Assembly: GCA_022573715.1 (NCBI GenBank)
Contig: JACZTL010000021.1
Coordinates: forward strand, 1-57,853
DNA: 57,853 nucleotides
Origin: Bacteroidota bacterium
Lineage (GTDB): Bacteria > Bacteroidota > Ignavibacteria > Ignavibacteriales > Ignavibacteriaceae
Reading direction: 5' to 3'
How positions within the stretch are numbered: the stretch's first letter is position 1; every line of letters starts with the position of its first letter. Made by a program: the position numbers and the translations under genes. The notes below the pieces were generated by a model that worked only from the letters and a program-made list of their open reading frames with translations, had not been told where the DNA came from and ran no database searches. This document shows, in pieces, positions 7,259-16,355 of the stretch.

Positions 7259-7291
7259 CCACAGAGAACCCCAGAGGAAACACAGAGGGAA
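7259..7291. repeat. Three tandem 11-bp repeats
   Basis: CCACAGAGAAC, CCCAGAGGAAA and CACAGAGGGAA follow one another without a gap between the symporter stop and the convergent TerC gene. They resemble the CACAGAGG-type intergenic repeats scattered through several bacterial phyla. No hairpin forms, so this is not a terminator. Confidence 0.6.
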
Positions 7292-7294
7292 GAA

Positions 7295-8231
7295 TTAAAT
7301 TTCCTTTGTTTTCCCTTTTTTCGAAATTAAGGATAAAATAACAGAAGCCGTTAAAAGAAAGATAATTACACCCATAGATATTGTAGTAGGGATAATAAAT
7401 ATTTCCGAAATCAGCATCTTTATACCAACGAAAAATAAAATCAAACCAACGCCATATTTTAAATAGTGGAATAAATCTACAAGTCCTGAAAGTGCAAAGT
7501 AAAGTGCCCTCAATCCTAAAATTGCAAAAATGTTAGATGTAATAATTATAAAAGTATCTTTTGTAATTGATATTACAGCAGGTATAGAATCTACAGCAAA
7601 AATAATATCTGATGATTCAATTAAAAGTAAAGTTAAGAACAGTGAGGTAACATAGGTCTTGCCGTTCTTCTTTATAAAAAATTTATTTTTTTCAAAACCT
7701 GTATGAATGTTAAAATGTTTACGCATATATTTTATTAAGAAGTTATTTTCATAATCAATTTTATCCTCTTTATCTTTTAACATTTTATAAGAAGCATAAA
7801 TAAGTATAGCCCCAAAAAGATAGATAACATGATGAAATAAATTGATGAGCCCGACTCCCAATAGAATAAAGATTATACGGAAAACAATTGCACTTAAAAT
7901 TCCCCATTTTAATATGTGCGGCTGATTATCCTTTGGCACACCCATAACTGTAAAGATCATAATGAGAACAAACAGATTATCAACGGAGAGAGATTTTTCT
8001 ATAAGGTAACTGGTAAGAAATTCAATTGATTTTGTGTGTCCATCTTCTAAATAAAAATAAATGAAAACACAAAAAAAGTAGTGTAGTTGTAATCCACACA
8101 CCACTCCAAATCAGACTCTTTTTTAAGGATGATTTATCCTGTGTATGGTCTGTCATATACAGATCAATTATAATTATTATAAGTGTAATGGCAGAGAAGA
8201 TAAACCAAAATGTAGTTTCGTTAAGAAGCAT
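7295..8231 (-). pseudogene. TerC-family membrane protein, split by one frameshift
   Basis: Two overlapping frames together make a full-length TerC/Alx-type protein. The 5' part (from ATG at 8231) has the first two helices. The 3' part carries the signature segments SLSVDNLFVLIMIF and IESSDIIFAVDSIPAV plus NIFAILGLRALYF; both acidic motifs needed for metal handling are intact. The break maps to a run of seven T on the coding strand (plus-strand A run 8071-8077); six T would join the frames seamlessly. TerC-family proteins export Mn2+ or relate to tellurite resistance. It may be a sequencing error, a phase-variable tract, slippage-rescued expression, or real inactivation. Confidence 0.8.
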
Positions 8232-8240
8232 AATTATATT

Positions 8241-8786
8241 CTATGGCAGCAATACTGCTACAGCAAGTACAGTAGTCCAAAGCCCTTTTTTTTGTCCCTT
8301 AGCGGATTGAGTAACATTAAAACTTCTTACAATTTTACCGGACATTTTATAAATATTTTCTCTCTCATTCCAATCTGTATCCGGGTTGAAATCAACACCG
8401 AGTGTTGTTGCAAGCATTGTAGCGGCAAGGTCTTCTGCATATTCCCCTGCTACTTTTTCTGTTTCCCCATAGGGATGATGTTCAGAAAGATAGCCGTACA
8501 TCTTCTTATCTTTTGGTAAAGCAACACCAATTGAAGAAGCAATAAGCCTGTTTGGCTCATTTGTTGAATTTCTTGCCATTACTGCAAATGTTATTTGTCC
8601 GGGCTTTATAAATTTAATTCCTTCTTCTTTTGTTAGGCGTTTGCAGTTAGTAGGGTAAATACTGCTTACTGTTACCAAGTTACACATTTCAATTCCGGCA
8701 GTCCGTAAAGCTAGTTCAAAAGAAGTTAGATAATTTTTATCTCTTCCAACTCCTTTAGTGAAAAATATTTTTTTTGGTAGGTACAA
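8241..8786 (-). CDS. Pyruvoyl-dependent arginine decarboxylase
   Basis: Converts arginine to agmatine and CO2 (EC 4.1.1.19), an entry to polyamines. The 181-residue length fits the PvlArgDC family. The N-terminus has [11 protein letters not shown] and [22 protein letters not shown]. Self-cleavage is expected between Ser41 and Ser42, leaving the pyruvoyl group on the beta chain. Downstream family segments include [13 protein letters not shown] and [23 protein letters not shown]. The start is TTG at 8786, with GAGGA about 6 nt upstream on the minus strand. It is followed by TerC on the same strand, with tyrS just upstream, so the three may be co-transcribed. Confidence 0.92.
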   Translation of the reverse strand: MYLPKKIFFTKGVGRDKNYLTSFELALRTAGIEMCNLVTVSSIYPTNCKRLTKEEGIKFIKPGQITFAVMARNSTNEPNRLIASSIGVALPKDKKMYGYLSEHHPYGETEKVAGEYAEDLAATMLATTLGVDFNPDTDWNERENIYKMSGKIVRSFNVTQSAKGQKKGLWTTVLAVAVLLP

Positions 8787-8803
8787 TTATTTCCTCTATT
8801 ATA

Positions 8804-10036
8804 TTAATTTTTAAGTTTTGCAAATTTCCTTTTACCGACTTTCAGTATTTGTCCATTTTTAATATTAATTGATGTATTAATATCGTTTATTTTTTTACTG
8901 TCAATAGAAACACCGCCCTGCAAGACCAATCTTCTTGCTTCACTTTTTGATGGAGCAAATTTAACCTCAACTATCAAATCCATAATATTAATTTGACCGG
9001 AGAAAGCCGATAAATTGAACTCTGGGATTTCATCGGGCACATCTTTTTTGATAAATATTTTGTCAAATTCATCTTCGGCATTTTTAGATGCTAATTCATC
9101 GTAGTACATTCTTACAAATGTTCTTGCAAGTTGTCTTTTTAAATTTCGTGGATTTGTTTTGCCGTCTTCAAGTTGATTCTTAATTTCGGCTAATTCATCC
9201 TTTGAAATATCTGTTGCTAATTCAAAATAATTATAAATTAATTTATCAGGTATTGAAAGAGTTCTGCCATAAATATCTTTTGGTGGGTCTGAAATGCCGA
9301 TATAATTATCATAAGACTTACTCATCTTTTCGACTCCGTCGGTACCGGCAATCAGAGGCATTGTTAAAATAACTTGTGGCTCAAGTCCGTGTTCTCTTTG
9401 AATATCTCTACCGACAAGAAGATTGAATTTTTGGTCCGTTCCGCCAAGTTCAACATCGCTTTTTATTACAACGGAATCCATTGCCTGAGCCAAAGGATAA
9501 AGTAGCTCGTGCATACTTATAGGAAGACCTGTTTTATATCTTTTAGTAAAATCATCTCTCTCAAGCATTCTGGCAACAGTATATTTTGAAGAAAGTCTAA
9601 TCACATCTTCAAAAGACATTTTACCAAGCCAATCTGAATTATGAAGTATCTTAGTTTTTTCTTTATCTAAAATTTTCGAAGCCTGTTCAAAATAAGACTG
9701 TCCGTTTTTTCTTGCTTCTTCAAGTGATAAAGAAGGACGTGTTATGTTTCTGCCGGAAGGATCGCCTATCATTCCCGTAAAATCGCCAATTATTAAAACG
9801 GCTTGATGCCCCAGGCTTTGAAATTGTTCAAGTTTCCGCAGAACAACCGAGTGACCGATGTGCAGGTCAGGCCTGCTTGGGTCACAGCCTAATTTAATAA
9901 TCAATTGAGTATTAGTCTTTATTGATTTTTCAATCTTTGAAACAAGCTCTTCTTCGGGAATGATTTCGGAAGCCCCTCTTTTTATAACGTCCAACTGTTC
10001 GTTAAGGGGAGGGAAATTAATCTTAATATTACTCAT
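8804..10036 (-). CDS. tyrS: Tyrosyl-tRNA synthetase (TyrZ type)
   Basis: Class I synthetase charging tRNA-Tyr (EC 6.1.1.1). The 410-residue protein has HIGH at residues 59-62 and KMSKS near 240, then a C-terminal S4 RNA-binding domain from about residue 345 (KFAPSKSEARRLVLQGGVSID). The KMSKS form instead of KFGKT marks the TyrZ subgroup of bacterial enzymes. ATG start. All catalytic segments look intact. It lies between smpB and the arginine decarboxylase on the same strand, a translation-related neighbourhood. Confidence 0.95.
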   Translation of the reverse strand: MSNIKINFPPLNEQLDVIKRGASEIIPEEELVSKIEKSIKTNTQLIIKLGCDPSRPDLHIGHSVVLRKLEQFQSLGHQAVLIIGDFTGMIGDPSGRNITRPSLSLEEARKNGQSYFEQASKILDKEKTKILHNSDWLGKMSFEDVIRLSSKYTVARMLERDDFTKRYKTGLPISMHELLYPLAQAMDSVVIKSDVELGGTDQKFNLLVGRDIQREHGLEPQVILTMPLIAGTDGVEKMSKSYDNYIGISDPPKDIYGRTLSIPDKLIYNYFELATDISKDELAEIKNQLEDGKTNPRNLKRQLARTFVRMYYDELASKNAEDEFDKIFIKKDVPDEIPEFNLSAFSGQINIMDLIVEVKFAPSKSEARRLVLQGGVSIDSKKINDINTSINIKNGQILKVGKRKFAKLKN

Positions 10037-10100
10037 TTATAGTGTTTGTTTTTTTTACTTAATTTAAAAAATAGTAGTTATAAAAATAAGAACAAAAAAA

Positions 10101-10556
10101 TCAAAATTTTATATTTCTTTCCTCTTCTCTTTTTAGATCTCGTTTTTTAATATCTTCTCTTTTATCATAAGTTTTTTTGCCTTTAGCTAAAGCCAGTTCA
10201 ACCTTTACTTTCCCTTTTTTGAAATACAACCTGTATGGAATTAATGTTAGTCCTTTTTCGTTTATTTGAGCTGTAAGTTTTCTGATTTCTCTTTTATGTA
10301 AAAGTAGTTTTCTATCTCTTACAGGCTCGTGATTGTAAATGTTGCCTTGCTTATAGGGACTGATATGCATGCTGATTAGCCATACTTCATTTTTCCTTAC
10401 AGATGCGTAACTGTCGGCAAAATTGATCTTTCCTTCACGTAGAGATTTAACTTCGGTCCCCTGAAGAACAATGCCTGCCTCGTAAGTCTGGAGGAAAATA
10501 TATTCGTGTTTTGCTTTTCTGTTTACCGAAATATTTTTTTGATTTTCTGTTTCCAC
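10101..10556 (-). CDS. smpB: SsrA-binding protein SmpB
   Basis: Binds tmRNA and brings it to stalled ribosomes for trans-translation. The 151-residue protein has the family features: [20 protein letters not shown], the signature [11 protein letters not shown] at about 33-43, NFADSYA, and a basic C-terminal tail with [10 protein letters not shown]. The start is GTG with a poor ribosome site. The tmRNA gene itself is not in this window as far as I can see. Confidence 0.95.
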   Translation of the reverse strand: METENQKNISVNRKAKHEYIFLQTYEAGIVLQGTEVKSLREGKINFADSYASVRKNEVWLISMHISPYKQGNIYNHEPVRDRKLLLHKREIRKLTAQINEKGLTLIPYRLYFKKGKVKVELALAKGKKTYDKREDIKKRDLKREEERNIKF

Positions 10557-10603
10557 TAAAGACCTTAAAATTGAAGTTAAAAGTTATTTTTAAAGGAGAC
10601 TAA

Positions 10604-10699
10604 ATGCAAGAAATGTCTTTTATAATCAGAATATATAAATTGATATTTAATTTTTGCAAGTATTTTTTCTATAAGTTTGAAATCAATAAAATTAAATGA
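10604..10699 (+). CDS. Possible 31-residue leader peptide ahead of pabBC
   Basis: ATG at 10604 has AAAGGAG 5 nt upstream, the best ribosome site in the neighbourhood. It opens a 31-codon frame ending TGA at 10697-10699, 20 nt inside the pabBC coding region in another frame. The pabBC start itself (TTG 10677) has no visible ribosome site. Translating ribosomes terminating here could re-initiate at or open up the pabBC start. The peptide is rich in Phe, Ile, Lys and Tyr. It may alternatively be a displaced start of pabBC after a frameshift. Confidence 0.4.
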   Translation: MQEMSFIIRIYKLIFNFCKYFFYKFEINKIK

Positions 10700-12518
10700 A
10701 ATTCTTTCAAATGTATTAAAGAAGAAGTTTTCCGCTTTCTTTTATACACCACCCTTATATAAAGATGCAGTATCTTATTTTTTTGAAAAGCCGGTAAAAT
10801 CTATTTCAATAAAAACTGTTAAAGATATTAATAATTTCTTAAAAAATTTAAATAGAAAAAAAATACTAGCTTATTCTTTAATTAAATATGAAGCCGGTTA
10901 TGCCTTGGAAAGAAGTCTCAACAAATATTTTAGGGAAGAGGAAGATGCTATTCTTATAAATCTATTTGATACAAAAAGTGTTAAAAAATACAATTCAAAA
11001 GATATTGAGCTTAGGAAATTTGAAAGTAATAAATATAAAATTTCTAATTACAAACTAAATACTACTAAAAGTGAATACATCAAAAATATTGATCTGATAA
11101 AGGAGTATTTAAAGGATGGTGACACTTACCAAGTAAATTATACAGTAAAAAGTAATTTCGATTTCTCGGGTGATTATATTTCATTGTTTGAGTCTTTACT
11201 TTTTAACCAATCCGCAAAGTATTCAGCATTTATAAACTTAGGCGATAGAATCTTAATTTCGCTCTCTCCCGAATTATTCTTCTCTGTTAAAAATAAAAAA
11301 ATTAAAACCTTACCTATGAAAGGTACTGTGAAAAGGGGAGCAAATAATGAAGAGGATAAAAGAAATTCTAAATCATTAAAAAGTAGTGCAAAAGACAAAG
11401 CTGAAAACTTAATGATAGTGGATTTGTTGAGAAATGATTTAGGAAAAATTTGCAAATACGGCAGCGTAAAAGCAAAAGAACTTTTTTCCGTAGAAAAATA
11501 TGAATCACTTTTCCAAATGGTCTCAAAGGTAACTGGTAAATTAAAAGATGAAATCTCGATAGGTGATGTTATAAAAAACATATTCCCTAGCGGTTCTGTA
11601 ACAGGCGCACCTAAAATAAGAACAATGGAAATTATTAAGGAACTTGAAAAAGAAAAAAGAGGAATTTATACAGGTGCCATAGGAATAATTGAAAATGAAA
11701 AAGCTACTTTTAACGTTGCAATTAGAACCTTAGAAATAGATAAAAAAACGGGAGAAGGAACAATGGGACTTGGCAGCGGGATTGTAATAGACAGTGATCC
11801 CGGGAAAGAATATGAAGAAGTAAAACTTAAAGGGAAATTTTTAAGAGAACCTCAAAAATATTTTGAATTATTTGAGACAATGCTGATTCAAAAAGGTAAA
11901 ATAAAAGATTGGACGGCACATATAAACAGAATGAAAACTTCAGCGGAATATTTTTTATTTTTATTTAAAAATGAAAAATTAAATAATGTCAAAGAGGAAG
12001 TTATAAATAAGGTGCAGTTAGATAAAAAATATAGATTTAAACTATTACTCAATAAATATGGGGAATTAAACTATGAGGTAACGGAATATGTTAAAGCCAA
12101 AAGGAAAGTAAAAATTATCTTGTCAGAGAAAAGAATATCATCAAATAACAGGTTCCAATATTTTAAGACCACAAATAGAAAAATTTATAGTGATGAATAT
12201 CAGAATTGGCAAAATGAAGATTTTTTTGATGTAATATTTCTAAATGAAAAAGAAGAACTTGCTGAAGGATCAATTTCAAATATCTTCATTAAAATAAAAG
12301 GTAATTGGTTTACGCCAAAAATTGAAAGCGGTATTTTAAATGGTATTGAGAGAGATAAATTACTAAAAGAAAATTCAAATATTAAAGAGGCTATTATTAC
12401 TTTTGATGATTTATTTAACGCTGAAAATATTATGCTGACTAATTCATTAAAAGGAAATACTTTTGTAAAGGAATTGCATTTAGTTAAAGGAAGAGTTATT
12501 TATTTATCAGCCAATTAA
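10677..12518 (+). CDS. pabBC: PabB-PabC fusion: aminodeoxychorismate synthase component I / lyase
   Basis: Makes 4-aminobenzoate for folate: the PabB half aminates chorismate (EC 2.6.1.85) and the PabC half releases pyruvate (EC 4.1.3.38). Residues about 1-395 are the chorismate-binding domain with PMKGTVKRG, NLMIVDLLRNDLGKI and FPSGSVTGAPKIRTMEII. From about 400 on is the fold-type IV PLP lyase, with FELFETM at its start, the PLP-lysine segment FKTTNR and a late EGSISNIFIK. Such fusions are common in Bacteroidota and Chlorobi. The TTG start is uncertain: no in-frame ATG lies nearby, and the only strong ribosome site belongs to the overlapping small frame at 10604. A glutamine amidotransferase (PabA) is not seen here. 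Confidence 0.9.
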   Translation: MKSIKLNEILSNVLKKKFSAFFYTPPLYKDAVSYFFEKPVKSISIKTVKDINNFLKNLNRKKILAYSLIKYEAGYALERSLNKYFREEEDAILINLFDTKSVKKYNSKDIELRKFESNKYKISNYKLNTTKSEYIKNIDLIKEYLKDGDTYQVNYTVKSNFDFSGDYISLFESLLFNQSAKYSAFINLGDRILISLSPELFFSVKNKKIKTLPMKGTVKRGANNEEDKRNSKSLKSSAKDKAENLMIVDLLRNDLGKICKYGSVKAKELFSVEKYESLFQMVSKVTGKLKDEISIGDVIKNIFPSGSVTGAPKIRTMEIIKELEKEKRGIYTGAIGIIENEKATFNVAIRTLEIDKKTGEGTMGLGSGIVIDSDPGKEYEEVKLKGKFLREPQKYFELFETMLIQKGKIKDWTAHINRMKTSAEYFLFLFKNEKLNNVKEEVINKVQLDKKYRFKLLLNKYGELNYEVTEYVKAKRKVKIILSEKRISSNNRFQYFKTTNRKIYSDEYQNWQNEDFFDVIFLNEKEELAEGSISNIFIKIKGNWFTPKIESGILNGIERDKLLKENSNIKEAIITFDDLFNAENIMLTNSLKGNTFVKELHLVKGRVIYLSAN

Positions 12519-12678
12519 TGATTGAAATTTTAATATTATGTATATACATTCGTAGATAAATAAGATCTTTTATAGAATCTATTAACCGCTTGTCGAAAAA
12601 GGGAATGATTTAAAACGAATTTTTTTTAATTGAATATTAAATTTGTCTTTGAATATTAAATGCATAGATAAATAATAT

Positions 12679-12722
12679 AAAAATCATTATTATGTTTTTA
12701 ATTAAAGCCAATAATGATTTTT
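12679..12722. promoter_or_regulatory. 13-bp perfect inverted repeat
   Basis: AAAAATCATTATT (12679-12691) and AATAATGATTTTT (12710-12722) are perfect complements separated by 18 nt, 32 nt before the lipoprotein start. With its terminal T-run it could end pabBC transcripts, or act as an operator for the lipoprotein gene. The rest of the 12519-12754 gap is AT-rich with a GAATATTAAAT direct repeat (12632 and 12651) and nothing else recognised. Confidence 0.45.
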
Positions 12723-12754
12723 AATACGATATGATATTTTATAGAAGAATTATA

Positions 12755-13744
12755 ATGAAAAATATAAAATATATATTATTTGTTTTATTTATAATTATAA
12801 CCTTTATATCAGGCTGTGTTACCACATCTTCTCCAACATCTGCTGTAGGTGGAGGAAACGCAGGAACCATTACTATTTTTTCACCAGCAACAAATGATAC
12901 GATTGGCTATGGGACAACCATAATAAATTATTTTGTAAATCCTGTTGGGGGTAATCAATCAGTTGAATTATACATCGACGGCAGATATACAAGCACTTAC
13001 TTTGCCACAGTAAATAATTCACAACCTTTAGCTTTTGTTATAGACTCTTCTTTGGTAGGAATAAAATTCAGCTATTATTTAAAATATTATGATTCAAACG
13101 GTTCTTTTGCTTTTAGTGATACAATGAGGAATATTCTTATAACGCCTCCGAGAATAAAACCCTACCAACCATTCAATTTAAATCTGAATGTTATTTCAAA
13201 TACTGAAGTAAATATTTCTTGGGTGGACTCATCTGTTGGAATTACATCTTATGAACTAGAAAAAAAAGTAGGGAATGCAGGAACTTGGAATAACATATTT
13301 GGTCCTTTACCGCAGGGAACTTTTAATATAAATGATAGGACTGTTAATTTAGCTTTAGATATATACTATTATAGAATAAGGGGTAAAAATAATTTCGGAT
13401 ATTCGGATTATAGTGATGTGGTAAATACATCCGGGGGCGGGAATACAGGTTCATTAGCTCAACCAAGACTTATAAGCGCAGTGCAAACAAATTTACCGAC
13501 AGTTCCGCCTGAAGTTACTTTAATTTGGACCATATCCGATCCTAATGTAAATTATTTTAACGTTGAAAGAAGTACTAATTTTTCAACACAACCAGTGTTT
13601 ATTAAAACCTTTATAAAAAATTCTGTTTTTACATATAAGGATAATTCGGTATTATTACTGGGTATTACCTATAACTATGATATAAAAGCTTATTCAAATA
13701 CTGATTCTTCCTGGTCCAACACGATTTCAGTGCTTATTAAATAA
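12755..13744 (+). CDS. FN3-like repeat lipoprotein
   Basis: The start is placed at the ATG at 12755, giving a clean lipoprotein signal (KYILFVLFIIITFISGC, lipid Cys at residue 21). An upstream ATG adds eight residues with no benefit. The 329-residue product begins after a glycine/serine linker with an Ig-like domain (TITIFSPATNDTIGYG). Two fibronectin type III-like modules follow, recognisable by INVSW/LIWT strands, SYELEKK/FNVERS strands and Y-Y-R/Y-D-I endings. Probably surface-exposed, with a binding or structural role. No catalytic domain is seen, and it stands alone between pabBC and a convergent operon. Confidence 0.75.
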   Translation: MKNIKYILFVLFIIITFISGCVTTSSPTSAVGGGNAGTITIFSPATNDTIGYGTTIINYFVNPVGGNQSVELYIDGRYTSTYFATVNNSQPLAFVIDSSLVGIKFSYYLKYYDSNGSFAFSDTMRNILITPPRIKPYQPFNLNLNVISNTEVNISWVDSSVGITSYELEKKVGNAGTWNNIFGPLPQGTFNINDRTVNLALDIYYYRIRGKNNFGYSDYSDVVNTSGGGNTGSLAQPRLISAVQTNLPTVPPEVTLIWTISDPNVNYFNVERSTNFSTQPVFIKTFIKNSVFTYKDNSVLLLGITYNYDIKAYSNTDSSWSNTISVLIK

Positions 13745-13907
13745 AAATAAGTTTAAATAAGAAATTGCTTTAGCTTTATAAATTGGTTTTCTTTTCATTG
13801 AAAAAGTTGTGTCAGTTAGGGGATCAAGAGCAATAATTTTTATTCATCTTATTATTTCTACTTATCTTTTTTACATGTTTTCCGTTTAACGTTTTCCTTA
13901 ACATCTT

Positions 13908-14189
13908 TTACTTCTTAAAATCCGGTTTATAATAAATACGATAGAAAAAAAACTCAGCAAAGGTAAGTAAGGTTAATGAAAAAGTATCTCTGTCAAAAAA
14001 CTTTCCAAACCCTTCTGGTTCCATAATCCATTTAGAAACCACTGAAGTAAGTGACCAACCAATTGCAAAAAGAATAATTATCAAAGTTATATTCAAAAAA
14101 GCTGTTGTTAAAGATTCATTTTTTAATTTCTTTATGAAAATTAAAACAGCAAAAATAAAGTGAGTTATAAATATCAGTACAATTATCAT
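13908..14189 (-). CDS. Small membrane protein, unknown function
   Basis: 93 residues with three predicted membrane helices (residues about 1-17, 28-50 and 63-85) and few conserved-looking polar residues (RDTFSLT, RIYY). Last gene of a minus-strand run of four (16074 to 13908) with gaps of 11, -1 and 9 nt, so almost certainly one operon. I do not recognise the family. Coding status is supported by tight spacing and its membrane-protein composition. Confidence 0.65.
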   Translation of the reverse strand: MIIVLIFITHFIFAVLIFIKKLKNESLTTAFLNITLIIILFAIGWSLTSVVSKWIMEPEGFGKFFDRDTFSLTLLTFAEFFFYRIYYKPDFKK

Positions 14190-14200
14190 ATCTTTTTAAA

Positions 14201-14698
14201 TTAAGTTCTCTTATTTATAACCACCATTCCAATAATTCCGCCAATTATTCCAAAAACTGAATCAATAATTATATTACTGAATATAATTGCAATTGTATAA
14301 AGAAGTGAGAACCCGTTTGTAACTATTTCGCTTGACATCTTGTTCAATAATCCCATTGACTGATCTAATATACTTCCCAAATTTAATGAGCGCATAGCTG
14401 ATTCCGTTTGTGGTAATGTCGCAACAAAATCATTACTGTGTGTAATATATGTTATCAGTACTTCAAAAGCTGATGAGAATAGGGCGGCCACAACTCCTGT
14501 TAAAAGTCCGTAAACTATTGCAGACTTTGTTGTTATCGGTAGAGAGAGATTATTTACTCGTAGATTTAAATATAATGCAGCAAAAGAAGCTCCAGGAATA
14601 ATTAAACAACAACTGAAACTTTTAATATAGGGGACAGTTGTCAAAACTGCAGCACCAAAGCCGCATACAAGTATAGGCAAGTATTTATTTGAATTCAT
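14201..14698 (-). CDS. Four-helix membrane protein, unknown function
   Basis: 165 residues. The N-terminal PILVCGFGAAVLTTVPYI segment and a Cys-Cys-containing second helix (FSCCLIIPGASFAALYL) are followed by two more glycine/alanine-rich helices. The C-terminal IIGGIIGMVVI is typical of small inner-membrane proteins of Bacteroidota. It starts at ATG overlapping the stop of the DUF2085 gene by one base, so translation is coupled. No catalytic motif is seen. A DUF4199-like relationship is possible but not established. Confidence 0.65.
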   Translation of the reverse strand: MNSNKYLPILVCGFGAAVLTTVPYIKSFSCCLIIPGASFAALYLNLRVNNLSLPITTKSAIVYGLLTGVVAALFSSAFEVLITYITHSNDFVATLPQTESAMRSLNLGSILDQSMGLLNKMSSEIVTNGFSLLYTIAIIFSNIIIDSVFGIIGGIIGMVVINKRT

Positions 14699-15192
14699 TA
14701 AATCAAGATTTTTGTTTTGTTGAAAAGTAAATAGTTCTCTACAGCAGATAAGAAAAAAATAAATACCGTGAAACCAAAAATTAAACCTGTAAGAAAAGCA
14801 CTATTTTTTATATACGGAACAATATTCACAGATTGGAAAAGTATATCGATTAATAAAGGTATTGCTCCCGCATATAAGAAATTGATATTGATATGTTTCT
14901 GTTTAATATAGAAGATAGACAATGTCGAACAAATTAATGCACCAATATATATACCCGAACATCTTACACAAACGTGTACATGATAACCAAATAATGAAAA
15001 TGATTTATAATCTAATTGATGGCAGACACCGGAATAGAATTTATGAAGTATTGGGTATAAAATTACAGAGGTATTAGATTCACTAAAAATCAAAGGTATT
15101 GAAAATCCCAATACCCATAAAAAAATTATTAAGAAGAAAAATATTCTTAAAAAAAATACACGTGAATTTATTTTATAGAAATTATTTTGCAA
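14698..15192 (-). CDS. DUF2085 membrane protein
   Basis: 164 residues, about five membrane helices. The family signature is clear: GVCHQLDYKSFSLFGYH followed by CVRCSGIYIGAL, giving CHQ and CxRCxG motifs that could bind a metal or redox group. Function of DUF2085 is unknown. It lies 9 nt after the NHL-repeat gene and overlaps the next membrane gene by one base in the same operon, suggesting a joint envelope role. Confidence 0.82.
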   Translation of the reverse strand: MQNNFYKINSRVFFLRIFFFLIIFLWVLGFSIPLIFSESNTSVILYPILHKFYSGVCHQLDYKSFSLFGYHVHVCVRCSGIYIGALICSTLSIFYIKQKHININFLYAGAIPLLIDILFQSVNIVPYIKNSAFLTGLIFGFTVFIFFLSAVENYLLFNKTKILI

Positions 15193-15201
15193 GGTAAATA
15201 T

Positions 15202-16074
15202 TTAATTCTTAGTAAATACAGAAATCTCTTCTTCAGTTAGAACATATAACTTGTTGTTGAAAATAACAGTAGCTTTTATCGGATAATTAAGAGCAGTACC
15301 AAATAAAAATAATTTTGATAAAAAAGAATCTGGTGTGTTTAAATTCAATAAGTATATCTCATCTTTAGAATTTAACAACATATTATCATTATAAATTCTG
15401 ATGTTTGTGAAGTTCTTGTTTAACTTCCTAATGTTATTTCCGTTTCCGTACTGATCAAATCTAATGAGTTTATTACCATCCAAAACATATACATCGTTAT
15501 TTTTAGAAATCGCTAATTTTGTAGGATCTTTTAATGCGTACATTCCATAATTATAACTCCCAAAATTTGAAATAAATCTTCCGAAAATATTAAATTTTAT
15601 AATTCTTATATTCTCTGAATCAAGTACGTAAAGCTCTCCTAAACTTGATGTAGCAGCACTAAGCGGATAGCCGAAACTATCTTCTTCATTTCCTTTGTTT
15701 CTTGTAACTAATTCTGAGATAAAATTTAAGTCATTATCCAGTCTCTGTATCCTGTGATTATACTTATCTGTAACATATACATTTAATGATGTTGCAAAAA
15801 TATCAATCGGTTGATCAAATGCCGATACATCCCATCCGAAACCACCGGTGTGATTGAGTTCATTGCCCAATGTATCGAGAGCGAATATTTCATTCGTCTC
15901 TGAATCTACAACATAAATTATTCCTTTTGAATTTATACTGAATGTTTCTGCATTTTGAAAATTACCAAATGAAGTTAAAAGGTTATAATTTTGAGGGAAA
16001 AGTTTACCCGATGGGTAACTTAAAATTATTAGTAAAATAAATGTGGGGAATATTTTAATGTTGTTCGTTTTCAA
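15202..16074 (-). CDS. Secreted NHL-repeat beta-propeller protein
   Basis: 290 residues with an N-terminal signal (IFPTFILLIILSYPSGKLF). Six short repeats of about 40-45 residues follow, with the NHL pattern (GIIYVVDSETNEIFALD, NVYVTDKYNHRIQRLD, ELYVLDSENIRIIKFN). It should fold as a six-bladed propeller for protein or ligand binding outside the cytoplasm. No T9SS sorting domain is visible at the C-terminus. First gene of the four-gene minus-strand operon with the DUF2085 protein. Confidence 0.8.
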   Translation of the reverse strand: MKTNNIKIFPTFILLIILSYPSGKLFPQNYNLLTSFGNFQNAETFSINSKGIIYVVDSETNEIFALDTLGNELNHTGGFGWDVSAFDQPIDIFATSLNVYVTDKYNHRIQRLDNDLNFISELVTRNKGNEEDSFGYPLSAATSSLGELYVLDSENIRIIKFNIFGRFISNFGSYNYGMYALKDPTKLAISKNNDVYVLDGNKLIRFDQYGNGNNIRKLNKNFTNIRIYNDNMLLNSKDEIYLLNLNTPDSFLSKLFLFGTALNYPIKATVIFNNKLYVLTEEEISVFTKN

Positions 16075-16200
16075 ATCAATTTATAGAATATCTTAAAAAT
16101 CTATCAAAGTAAAAGTAAAATAATAATAATAAGTATTCCATTCACATCAGTGCAAAACAATTTATTATAAATGTAGAGCGATTCGTTGAATCTCTCATTG

Positions 16201-16219
16201 AGCGAAACATCGTTTCGCT
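16201..16219. other. Perfect 8-bp hairpin in intergenic region
   Basis: AGCGAAAC, ATC, GTTTCGCT: a GC-rich perfect hairpin in otherwise AT-rich DNA between the divergent NHL operon and tRNA-Gln. It is followed by only two T on the plus strand, so it is a weak terminator at best. Confidence 0.4.
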
Positions 16220-16282
16220 TTACAAAAAAATGATTCAATTTTGAAATTTACTGCTGTATAATTATGTTTACTGTATTCAAAT

Positions 16283-16355
16283 TGTCCCGTGGTGTAATTG
16301 GCAACACATCGCACTCTGGATGCGAAGAGTTCAGGTTCGACCCCTGACGGGACAA
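16283..16355 (+). tRNA. tRNA-Gln (CTG)
   Basis: A 73-nt cloverleaf: acceptor TGTCCCG/CGGGACA, D stem GTGT/ACAC, anticodon stem TCGCA/TGCGA with loop CTCTGGA (anticodon CTG), T stem TCAGG/CCTGA with TTCGACC loop, and discriminator A. The CCA end is not encoded. Its last 13 nt plus five following bases are repeated 82 bp downstream. Confidence 0.93.
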
